Shown here in pieces: positions 1 through 12,300 of a stretch of DNA of 64,000 nt. Position numbers and translations under genes: made by a program. The notes beneath the pieces were generated by a model, which saw only the letters and a list, made by a program, of their open reading frames with translations, did not search any database and was not told the origin of the DNA. This DNA comes from Asterias rubens. Taxonomy: Eukaryota > Echinodermata > Asteroidea > Forcipulatida > Asteriidae. The DNA lies in the NCBI RefSeq assembly GCF_902459465.1, contig NC_047073.1, positions 1,364,001 through 1,428,000 on the forward strand, written 5' to 3'. The first letter of the stretch is position 1; every line of letters begins with the position of its first letter.

Positions 1-161
1 AAATATTTTAGTGAGAAGTTACAACTTTCTCAAAAACTACATTACTTCAAAGGGAGCAGTTTCTCACAATTGTTTTCATACTATCAACAGCTCTTCATTG
101 CTCGTTACCAAGTTTTTATGCAAACAATTATTTTGAGCAACTACCAATAGTATCCAGTGCC
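1..161. mobile_element. MITE-1, right part, cut by window edge
   Basis: Carries the family blocks GGAGCAGTTTCTCACAA and ACTATCAACAGCTC, ending CCAATAGTATCCAGTGCC. Confidence 0.6.
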
Positions 162-290
162 ACCCACAAACAGTACACATTACATCATAAATTTAGCAAA
201 GTAACCTTTTGCTGGTCAACATTATTGGTTTGAGCTTAAACAATTTTAAGATGGCAACTGAAAGAGAGGCCACTTGAGGCGACTGCTTAC

Positions 291-397
291 TTTATAACCC
301 TTTAAGACGCCGTTGATATTGTCTGGACTGTTCCATTGGATGGTGAGGGTGGTTGTAGTCCTGTCTACAACAGCAACGTTGGTAGGTTGTTCAGGAG
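291..397 (-). CDS. Tie: Tie-like exon 25: FN3-16, first part (domain continues off window)
   Basis: Thirty-five residues plus a junction codon: PEQPTNVAVVDRTTTTLTI, then QWNSPDNINGVLKGYK. The core tryptophan and PDNINGxLKGY loop are ordinary FN3. Ends in phase 0 at GTAAGC, so like FN3-15 the domain is split. The rest lies left of position 1. Confidence 0.8.
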
Positions 398-3300
398 CTA
401 AGAAAAAAAAATAGGCAGAGCATTATGTTAGTTATTGAGTTAGAATTTATTTATGTCTTGGGGAGGTAGGGGGTGACAGCAGTAAGACATGATCAGACAA
501 AAATAAGTTTTTAGAAACCAGAGTTTTAAGGGAAAGTCTTGGGGAAAAAAAATGTTCAGAATTGAAGCTGCTTGCCAAACATGTTTACTGAGCAAAGAAG
601 ATCCTGCTAAGCAAGATTATAGGTAACCAACTATAAATGCCATTGGATGCTGGTTTTGGTATTTTCTGCTTGAGAAAATCTCTTTGAACAGAAGTGCAAC
701 TCTCTAATAAAGAGGAAATTGCCGATCACACCCTTTTTTCAGTTTTCTATGGCACTTTTTTGAAAAAAAAAAAAAAAGGGATATCAGCTTATCAGCTGAC
801 GCTGCATGCCTGTTTGAAGTAGGTTAGTTTGGTATGATTATGTATGCAGCCCCCCCCCCCCTCTTCCCACTGCCTCCTTGTTTAAACAATCACTAACTCA
901 CTGCTTTCGGCTGTCCGGTTTGTAAGAGTCACAGACCAGTCACCAAATCCTGCACCAGTCTTCCCTCGAACCTGTAAGAAAACAAAGTTGCTGAAAGATG
1001 AAACAATTGCATTGAGGACAACAAAAGTTTTTGTGTGTTGTAACAATTGCATTGGAAAAAATAAAAATTCTGTAAGATTAAACAATTACATCAGTGATAA
1101 AAAATCATTTGGTTTACCCTACCCATTGTTTGGATGATTTTCCCATCAAGATTAAAAACACCAGCTGTTGCCAGCCAATCTCTCTCATACAAATTATGGT
1201 TTTACATCTATGATTATGAATTGCATGATTTTTCGAAACAATGAGTCCAAACCGGCTTTTTTCAGAGCGTTGGCTCTGAAAAAAGGAGATTTAATACATG
1301 GTTATATCCGCAAGGTTTATAGGTAACTCTGATCGTACAGTCTTTAAAGCACTGAATCAAATTCATACATGTTTACATGAATATTCAGTAGTAAGCAATT
1401 AAAAAATCCCCAACTCCCAAAACACACCTTAATGTTATACTCCGTGTATGGTTTCAGCCCCTCGAGGATGTAACGGTGTCCCTGATTGGCTGATTCCACC
1501 TCGTAGTCTACAGGAACAGCTGAGCTCTCATCCAATCCGGAACGCCAATACATAAACTGGTAGGCTGATATAATTCCAGTGACTGGAGCCGGTGCATCCC
1601 ATGTGAATTCCAAACGAGTTGTTTCAGAATTCACAACAAGGAAGTTTCTTGGAGGTGATGGTTCTGAAATCAAGATGAAGTTATCAATGATTTCAATGTT
1701 CTGAAAGACAACTCAAGACTACATTCCCAAATGTTAGAGTAAGTTATACTTCTAGTTTATCAGAAATGTCTTAAGGTTGTGGCTAATGATAAAACAAACA
1801 CTTCACGGCAACAGTGTATAGGTAAAAACAAAATTTCTATTCTTCAAATTTAGCACAGAAAATGAACAAATAAGGACACCTATTGGCACTTGCGCTGTTG
1901 AATGTGTTGTTAAATAAAAACATCTAAATAAATAAATAAATAAATAAAGCAAAAACTAAATGCAAATCTTATAATTTCTTAAAGAAATCTGAAACTAAAA
2001 TAATTTGTTTTTATTATGCCAAAGGGTCATATCTTTCCAATCCATTTGACAGTTACAAAAGAGGCACTGAAACAGTTGAAAGAGCCTTAGTTTTTATAAT
2101 TGTTACTGTACATACCCCCTTCTGCTGTTTTAACAAACAAACGGCCAAGTGGTCCAGAGCCTTTTTCGGTGTTAGCTCGTACCATGAAGTCATAGTCAAC
2201 AAACGGCAAGAGATCATCAATGGAAACCTCCATCGTTGTCACTGTGTTATCTTCGACTGTCTCGTTGCTGATGGAGTTCACAAGGATGTAGGTGTAGTTG
2301 ACAATCAACCCATTCTGTTGGCCGCAAATTGGTGGCTGCCAAGTAAACTTGAGATGATTTGGTCCTTTGTTGACAAGGGTGATTGCCTCAGGAGGGGCTG
2401 AAGGAACTGTTACAACAAAATGTTAAAACACATGTTTAAAAAGCATGTGAATTGTATGAATGACTGAGAACTTTTGCAGTTTTGTCACATTATGACTTTT
2501 ACTTGCATAGTCCCTGTTAGCTTGTTTGCTTGATAGTGTCGCTTTTGCACATCTAGCTTTCAATTTGGTTTTGTTCTTACCTTAGTACTTAAATTTTCAG
2601 TTATTTTGTTTTGTAAAGTGCACACTTTATGTGCTATAAAAATACTTAGTATTATTATTACTATTAGTAGATCTCGCCATACATTTATATTAAATCCAAA
2701 TGTAAGCTTGTTTAATTTTTTATTAGTGACCATTACAAATTATAATCTCACATCATGCAACAGTTTAGCCATCTTCTATGTTCCTTGTGTAAAGTAGCAA
2801 CTATGAATATCAACTCTAAATATGCCAAAAAGGGACTAGACAATTATTGTCATTTAATTCTTGGTTTGGTTCATTAAAAAATATCCCAGAGACCGATGAG
2901 CTCTGCCACCTTCAATGCCTGTTTGACAAAATGATCATCGTGTGATATGCATGTTTGGCAAAATGATCATCACAAGACGCGCGTGTTTGGCAAAATGGCA
3001 TCTCACTCAGACCATTTCTATGTCTTTTCATTGGTCAATGTTCATGACGTCAACTGTATGGCAAAATTTTAAAAATGGCATGCGCACGTATCGCACACAC
3101 CATGACTTAAATTAATTGAAAACACGATGGCCACATCACTGTTTGGGCCTACTGAACTCTTACTCAAAATTATGAGGGACAAAAAACCTCAAAAAACCTC
3201 AAAAAACTTACTGCCTTGGGCGGTCTGCAGCACTTCTGCATTCCTTTTTCCAAGTCCCGCAGCAGTTTCCCCTCGTACAGTAATACTATAGTTTAAATAT

Positions 3301-6300
3301 GGCCAGAGGTTCCTCAGGGTTGCGTTACGGGCCCTCACTGTGATTGATGTTGAGTTAAAGACCCTGCGTGGACTGCATGCCTCCAGGCTTTCCCCTGTAT
3401 ACTGCACCTGGTAAGTGTTGATCTCACAACTATCAAGACCAGATGATTTCCAAGTCACTTGGATGGTAGAGGGAGGGTCGTCTCCGGGTCTCAACACAAG
3501 GTCTCTTACTTTTTCAGGAGCTGCGGAAAAATTACAAATACAGTCTTACTTTTGTTCTTCATGGATGTGACAGGTCATATGTGACACACTCTGTGAAAAT
3601 GAGTCAGATGTCGCCCAATGCTGCATTACATGTATTAAGGACAGTTTAATGTGGAAAATATTATTATTTTTTGTAAACTTTCAGAACACTAATTTGTAGT
3701 CAATGAAGCTATGAATACAACAATTTTGTGCTCATACTTAAGTCTCATTTGTTTCCTTTTGCCATTATGTAGCGCAAAATGGTAGTTTAAAACATCAATT
3801 TACTTGTAATTTGTTTTTAACAACAAATGATATATTGGCTAATTTCAATTGTGAGTAACTTAGAAACGCGGTACACCACAAAGCTTATACATAAACCAAA
3901 TAACTGCGGCTGGTGTTCTTTCCAGCCATGCATATAACTCAACTCTTGAAATTGTCAACATCTGACTTATTTTCACAGAGCCGGTCACATATTACAAACC
4001 CTTACTATGTTGTTATTACCTCTGTCTTGTTCCATATGTGCAATAGCAGTAATAATAATAATAATAATACCATTTATATAGCGCTTTTTCCTAAGGTTAC
4101 AAAGCGCTCAGAGAATGCAGGAAAAAACAAAAAAGGGAATGCAAACAAAAACTAAGAGCAAAACCACGACTAGGCAAAGCTTGCAGCATTTAGCCAAGAA
4201 AGTCCCGCAAAAAGCCGGTCTCTCTTTGACTAAAACCCCAGGCCAAGCAAAGCGAGATTTACTGATTGAAAAGGAATGTTTTCAGAGTCCTTTTGAACAT
4301 GGTAACAGAGCTAGAACTTTTGGTTGAGTTTGGAAGGGAATTCCACATCCTAGGGCCTGCAACTGAAAATGCTCTGTCTCCTGATTTTCTGGTGGTTCGA
4401 GGAATATACAAGTTGCTCTGTGAACGTAAGTTGCTCTTTGTAGCCCTGATTTCTAATGAGTTGGAAATGTATGTGGGAAAAGTACCAGACATACACTTAA
4501 ACATGTTAAAGGCCAATTTGAACATTATTCGTTTTTCTACTGGGAGCCAGTGCAGCTGTTTGATCAGTGGTGAAGTGGGGACATGAGTAAAAAGCACTAA
4601 ATTGTTGACAAAACATGATAATTGCTTTCACCAAACACAGAATCACCTTGTGTTAAACAACTTTAACAAAATTTGGTTTAGTTAAAGGAACACCTTGCCT
4701 TGGATCGGTTGAGTTGGTTTTTGAAAAGCATTTGCAACCGTTTGTTATAAAATGCATGTGATTATTTTAAAAGTAGAATATAATGATCCACACAAGTATC
4801 CTTTGAATTTGCGTGGCAGTGGACAATATTGGTATTTACTCAAAATAATTACTAGCATAAAACCTTACTTGGTAACGAGTAATGGGGAGCTGTTGATAGC
4901 ACAAAAGATTGTGAGAAACGGCTCCCTCTGAAGTAACATAGTAACAAGTATTTTTTGACGAATTTGATTTCGAGACCTCAGATTTAGAATTTGTCGACTC
5001 TAAATCAAATTTTCACAGGTTTGTTATTTTATGCATATGTTGAGATACAGCAAGTGAGAAGACTGGTCTTTGACAATCACCAATAGTGTCCAGTGTCTTT
5101 AATCACAATTTTTCCGTTTATTTATAAGTAATCTGAAATCAGACAAAAGTAAGAAGAATATAATGCATGTTTTTATCAAAGTGTTCCCTTACCTGCCGTA
5201 CTAGTGGTGGCGATCACCCATTCACTCCATATGCCAAGCTTTTTCTGTCCGCTGGCCTGAACTCTGAATTCGTAGTCGGTGCATGATTTAAGGTTTCTTA
5301 ACACAACAGACAGATCAATCATGTCCACTTCTGTGTCATCATCATCACTGTCACTGTCATTGATCTCGTTGAATTCATAATTGTAACCAGTAATAACATC
5401 ATGCTGTGATTCACAGTCCAGCTCACTCCAAGTGAACTGGATGGAGTCCATTGTGGTGTTGCTAACCATAACATCTGTGATTTGTCCAGGAGCTATTATT
5501 GGTTTGGAAAGAAAGGGGAGGAGGAGAGAAAGGTATTATGCAGTCAATATTCCATTCTTTTACTATACGCAGTAAACATTCCATTCTTTTACTATTATGC
5601 AGTATGACCTGAACTCTAAGGTAATTTATATTGTAGTAAATTTGTGACATTATTATGATTGTACAAAACAAACAATCACCTCCTTGGAAAACGCCTACGC
5701 CAAAATGTGCACCATATCTGCACTTCAACTGGGTGTTTAAAAGCTTGACATACCCTTGGATTAACCTTAATGTATAGACACCTGAGGGCAAAGTCTTTCA
5801 AACAATTTGGTCCCAGTTAACACCTCAATTGTACGGGTACATTTTGAAGACCGAGGGGAGATTTGTGGAATTTGATTCGATTTGATTTGAAATGATCTAT
5901 TACTAAGAAGAAAAAAAACCATTGAATTCAAATTTATACAAAGAGATAACAAATACACACACTTCAAGGAGTTGAAAATACAAAAAAATAATCAAGTATA
6001 AAATACCACAATTAAAAAACAAGATTTACAAAGATGAATAAAAAAACTGTAAAAAGTGGTTCAAGAAGTTTCAAGCAAAAGAAGCTAGTCAACCCTGAAC
6101 TACCCCCCCCTCTAAATTCCCATCAGAGGCCTGAAATTTTACTCTTCTTTTTATTTCAAAAGATCAGCAGAACTCACCATCTGCGTGGGTAAGAATCAGT
6201 TTCTCCTCAGAAGGATCTCCTTCCCCTGCTAATGTTGACGCTCTCACCACCACCTTGTACAAAGACTTTGGTCTTAGGTCAACCAAGAATACTTCTGTAT

Positions 6301-9300
6301 AAGTTGTGACCTGAATGAATGTTTCATTAGAGGTCGTCTCACATTGCTTGATTTCGGTTAAGGAGTACGTAATGGTGTAGTTCTCGATGGAACAGGGGTT
6401 TGATGCGGATCTCGGGGATCGCCACTGGATCCTCGCAGCTGTGGCATTTTTGAAGTCTTTTGATGGTTTTGCAACTTGTCCAGGGACTGCGAGAGAATTA
6501 ATATCATGAAATATTCTAAGCTACAAATGGTTTGACTAATTGATATAAACATACATAATAAGAAATATTAATGAAGCCTTACAGGCAAAGGACACTTAAA
6601 GGCACCTTTGGTAATTGTCAAATACCAGTATTATCACTTGGTGTATCCCAACATATGCAAATTATAAAAAATACGTGAACATTTTTACTCAATTTGTCAT
6701 CGAAGATGTAAGAGAATAATGAAAGAAATAACACCCTGTTGCTCAAATTGTTGTGCTTTCAGATGCCTGAGAAAGACTTCAGACCTGAAGTCTTTCTCAT
6801 ATTCAAATATTTTAGTGAGTAATTACTTCTTTCTCAAAACTATGTTACTTCAGAGGGAGCCGTTTCTCATAATGTTTTATACTATCAACAGCTCTCTGTT
6901 GCTTGTTACAAGTAATTTTTACGCTAATATGTTTTTGAGTAATTACCAACTGTGCCAAGTACCTTTAAGAAGCAAAAATAAAAAGAAAATCAATCTCACC
7001 TGTCACATTTGTTGTGAAATTGAGAGGATTGCTTTGGAGGCCCATTCCAGCACTAGTCCATGCAGCCACAGTGAAATCATACAATGTACAGGGTATCAAC
7101 GACTCAAAAGATACAACTTCATTGGTCGTGTTTGCAGCAATTGCTTCTATAGAGTCACCGAATGCCAGATAATTATTGTACAATGTAATCCTACCATGGG
7201 TGTCCTCACAGATGGGTGGGGACCAGCTAAAAGAGGCGGTGAACGGGCCGACGGCTGTAAGGGTAACGTTTGTCACTGATTCCGGAGCTGAAATAAACGT
7301 ATATCAACTATACTTCAACTTTTTAGTTTGACACTAATAATCTGGCATCAGTCAAGAGTTCTGGTGACTTAGTCACTAGCCTTTCTAAGGTATGGTTGAC
7401 ATAATAATAAATAATAAAAGGGACCTATTTCCCTTGGCCTCATTCTTCGAGAAATAGGTCCCTCTTCTAGTGACTCAAAGTCCCTCGGGGGAATAGACGT
7501 TAACTAGTTACCTCATTGCCAGTCAATAAGTGTATACTAGTTCATTAAAAAAACATATTGTCTCAATGCTCCCACGCGAGTATACAGCCCTGAGCTGCCG
7601 TGGCGCTCCAGTGGCTTTTTCAAACACTATATCAACCTCTACCCTCACAGGTATCCATTTATACCCCTGGGTGAAGAGAAGCAATTATAGTAAAGTGTCT
7701 TGCTCAAGGACACAAGTGTCACGACAGGGATTCGAACCCACACTCCGGTGACTCAACCACCAGAACTTGAATTTGATGCTCTTAACCACTCGACCTTGAC
7801 ACCCTGCATAAGATTAGCTAGAACACATACGAATACATTATAGAAACCACGAAACCCTACAATAGACCTTTATCGTGCTGTCTCCATCTTGGTCGTGTTC
7901 TTTGTATCGAATTACAATAAAGAATGCTAATAATCATTTTGCAAATAGGAACCAGACTATTTGCTGCACATTGATAACAGTCTATAGACCAATCCGACGA
8001 AACAAAATTGGTAACGCTCTCTATTGAAAATTATCAACTGAGGAAGATTTGGTTTATATGCATTACAACAAAACAAGATTTATGCAAACCTGATTCCAGA
8101 GTTGAGACATTGACGTCCACCACCTCCCCTAATCCTGAAGTTGTGATGGCTCTCACAGATACAAGATAAGCTGAAGCAGCTGAAAGATCTTGAATGGTGT
8201 AGCCCCTACTCCCACTGTCTACCGTCACATTGTTCTCTTGGCTCTTTAGGACTGGCGCTGAACAGTGGAGATACCTTAGGAGTTTGTAGCTGATCAGGTA
8301 GTGGGTGATATTACACGGTACGTTGGTTGGGGGATCCCATGTCACTCGGATGGAATTACTTGTGGTGGTTGAAGATTGGACGTTATTCACTACATTTGGG
8401 ACTGTTGACGAACAATATTGGTTTCACACAAAAAAAATTGTTAATACATAATAAAAATTACATTTAAAACCAAAATGAATATTCTTTAAATCCACGATGC
8501 AAATTCTACGTCTATTAAATAATACGATTTATTAAGCACCTCATGCTTAACCAACCCTGAGGCGCTTTACAACAAAAAAGTTTTATTTTAGAAGAGTAAA
8601 CAAGACATTTTATATTTTAAAAAGACATAAACAGGTATACCCTCATATTACCATATAATTTGTTTTCACCCTTACACTTGTGCGTTTTAGCACTGAATAC
8701 TCAGCACTTTCCAGAGTTCTGTAAAAGACAAACACTCGGAAGGGATTCGAACCCACAGCCCCCACACTGCTAAAGCAGATCAAAACACCAGTGAGTTCTG
8801 TAAAAGACAAACACTTGGGAGGGATTCGAACCCACAGCCCCCACACTGCTAAAGCAGATCAAAACACCAGTGAGTTCTGTAAAAGACAAACACTTGGAAG
8901 GGATTCGAACCCACGGCCCCCACACTGCTAAAGCAGATCAAAACACCAGTGAGTTCTGTAAAAGACAAACACTTGGGAGGGATTCGAACCCACAGCCCCC
9001 ACACTGCTAAAGCAGATCAAAACACCAGTGAGTTCTGTAAAAGACAAACACTTGGAAGGGATTCGTACCCACAGCCCCCACACTGCTAAAGCAGATCAAA
9101 ACACCAGTGAGTTCTGTAAAAGACAAACACTCGGAAGGGATTCGAACCCACAGCCCCCACACTGCTAAAGCAGATCAAAACACCAGTGTTACCAAGCACA
9201 AGTACATACCTTCTCCATCTGTAGTTACATAAACTGCTTCACTGAATGGACTGTAAGTAACTGCCGTATGAGCACGAACTTTAAAATGGTACATGGTACA

Positions 9301-12300
9301 AGCCACCAGTCCATCGAAGGTGGCTAAAGTGACATTTGATGATACGCTAGTCTCCGTATGTTTGGCACCTGCTGCTGTATTAACAAGTTTGTATGTGTAC
9401 TCATTGATGGTGCCGTTTCTTTCCCGGCATGCTGGGGGCTGCCAGGTAAAGGTCACTGACCTTGAAGATGTTAAAGTGTTGTTGATAGCGACCGGTATTC
9501 CTGGAACTGAAGGTAGGAGATACAAAAGAAAATTCCTATCAATTTATAAAGGAGCTGTTTCAATGCAGTCTGTGCAATGGTGAATTTAAAACACTAGGTG
9601 GCAGCAGACATAAAGCGGAATATTTTCATAGATCTTTTCGCAGTTACCAATTTCATAAGCGCTAACTGTTGAATGAGGTGCATGCTGGTCTAGCTAGGGA
9701 TCAAACTTGAACGCTAGCTCGGCCATCATGCACCTTACATAATGCCTACAGCACCTGTACAGAGTATTTGCGAAACGGTCTATTGTTCAATTCTGCTGCC
9801 AAGTTGTGTCGCCAAAAAGACCTCCAAAATGAAGTCATTGAATAACTTTCTGAACATATCGATATCGATTTATTTTATTCACGATATATCGCCGACAATA
9901 TATCACGATATTCGATATAATCGCGATTAATTAAATTTGACATCATCAGTCTTCTAACTCCCATTGAAAGTTGTAGAAGAGAAAGTCATAGCATAAGAGA
10001 GGTGTTCTTATGACCTATTCTTCTGGTTTTACTCCAAACCTATGGGGTGCAAGATGTCTCAGCTAGGAAATACATCGCGATTTTGCGATATTTAATCGAT
10101 ATCGCGATATATCGCGATATATCGATATATTAAACCAAATCGATCTGATATCGAAATCGTTTCCAAATTAGTATCGCGATATTCGATAATATCGTGATAT
10201 CGCCCAAGCTTACGTCACACTTTGTGGTTTGTGAACATTGCCACATACTGGCTTAAGAACCTAGCAGCTTCTTGCCAGATGTACCTGTGACCTTACATGC
10301 AAGTGGCAAGACACAGGACACTTCAAGGTGTCGGCTACAAATCAACTATTTTTCCGGGGGCTGTTGCCACCTACTCCTGGGGATAAACCAGGGTTACCCC
10401 CCCCCCACCCCCTTACAGTCCATATGAATGTAGGCATGGGTATCATACATCAGAAGCCTGGCTGGTAGAGCAGAAAGCACTACCTCCCCAACTTTCTGAA
10501 GCAATCATGGTTAAATGCTTAATGACACAAGTGTCACGACCTGGACTCGAACCCACACTCTACTGATCAAAAACACCAGAGCTTGAATTTGGTGCTCTTA
10601 ACCGCTAGGCCGTGACACGGTTTCAACAACTGAAACAACTAGGGGAAGAACTTCACGTGGGGAGTAAAGGGACAAAAAACAAGGTGATAAATGATGGCAG
10701 TCAACAGATGCACTGTCATTCTTACCAGATTCGAGTGTTGCAACTTCCTCCGTTCTGCTCTCCCCTAATCCACCCCTAGTCTCTGCCCTCACGGATACCT
10801 CATATTTGGACGCTGGCATCAGACCGTAGATCGTGTGTTGTGTACTTGGGTAGCTAACTGAAGCTTCCTCAACAGAGTCGACATTCTCTTTTTCAAGACA
10901 TTGAAGAACCTTGATCAGTTTGTAAGTGACTTTATAGCTGGTGATGCTGCAGGAGGAGTCTCTGGGTTGCGTCCAATTAAGGTGTATAGATGTTGCTAGG
11001 GGTCCTGTTTGCAAATCACCAACCGCCTCTGGAGCTGAAACAAACAAAAATATATTGCTACTGTCATTTTTATCTGAACTCATCAAGCCTTATAACTCCA
11101 GTCGAGCTGGTCTTGGTTCAACACGTCAACATCTTCTGACTAAACCAAGATCTTAACCCCTCCTGGGGTGACAGATCCTTCCATCTTGCTGCCCCTCGCC
11201 TTTGGAACAGCCTTCCTCACAACATTTGCTCTATTTCAACCCTCTAGCTAGAAGTCAAACCAGTAACTAGACGCTAACACTTTATCATGTACTAGTTTAC
11301 AAGGTGCTGTGGTGCAATAGGCTGCCAATCAAACCAGGAACACTGAGGCGAACCCCTTCTCTTTTCGATATAGAGTGCAATGGTTTCTTTTACACATGCA
11401 CTACACAACACACTGGACCATCGGCTTTTAACCCATCCGAAGGATGCAGCAATAATGATTGAGCCTTCCATAAGGACACAAGTGTCACAACTGGGACTCA
11501 AACCCACAATCTGCTGAACAGAAACACCAGAGCTTGAGCCTGGTGCTCTTATCCACCCGTTCACCACCCGCAACGAATTACATACAAGTGTACATACCTT
11601 CTCCATCTGTAGTTACTACAAATGCATCACTGAATGTACTGTTGCCAACAGACGTCTGCGCAAGAACTTTAAAACGGTAGTCGGTACACGCTGTCAGTCC
11701 GTCAAAGGTGGCTGAAGTGACATTTGGTGATACACCTATCTCATTGAATAGTGCATATGTTTCGATATTTACAAGTTTGTAATAATACTTTGTGAGGGCT
11801 CCATTTCTCTCACTGCATGCTGGGGGTTGCCAGGTGAAGGTCACTGACCTCGAGGACTTACTAGTGTTCATGATATCAATTGGTATCCCTGGAACTGTAA
11901 GCAGAAATAAAAAACACAACCATTTTGATGAAGAACTAACTGATTAGATAAGTTATTTACATTAAGTTCCCTCGATCAACTAAGCGAAAGTAGTAGTCCC
12001 GGCCGATTTCCTAAAGTAGTAGTCCCGGCCGATTTCCTAAAGTAGTAGTCCCAGCCGATTTCCTACCTTCTGCCCAGGGCCCAATTTCATAGAGCTGCTT
12101 AAGCTTAAAATATTGCCTAACAGGTGTCTGCTAAGCAGGAATGAGAAGGATACCAGTCACAGATTGTACATGTGACATGGTATTTTGGCTGGTAACATTA
12201 TTCTGGTAAGCATTATTTTGTTGTGCTTAGCTACTCTCTATGAAGTTGGGCCCAGGTAACAAGCAGGACAGTTCTTTCCAGAACTGAGAAGTCTCAAAAA

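Noticed and set aside
4266..4586. 106-residue plus-strand ORF
   Set aside because: Antisense of the LINE reverse-transcriptase fragment, which is the recognisable protein.
6719..7279. 186-residue plus-strand ORF
   Set aside because: Antisense to FN3-10 and to a MITE-1; composition is not protein-like.
8716..9189. CRISPR-like or tRNA-gene array
   Set aside because: Whole 79-bp units repeat with no unique spacers, and units do not form tRNA; it is a plain tandem repeat.
9742..9930. 62-residue plus-strand ORF near MITE-4
   Set aside because: Most of it is MITE-4 sequence; no protein features.
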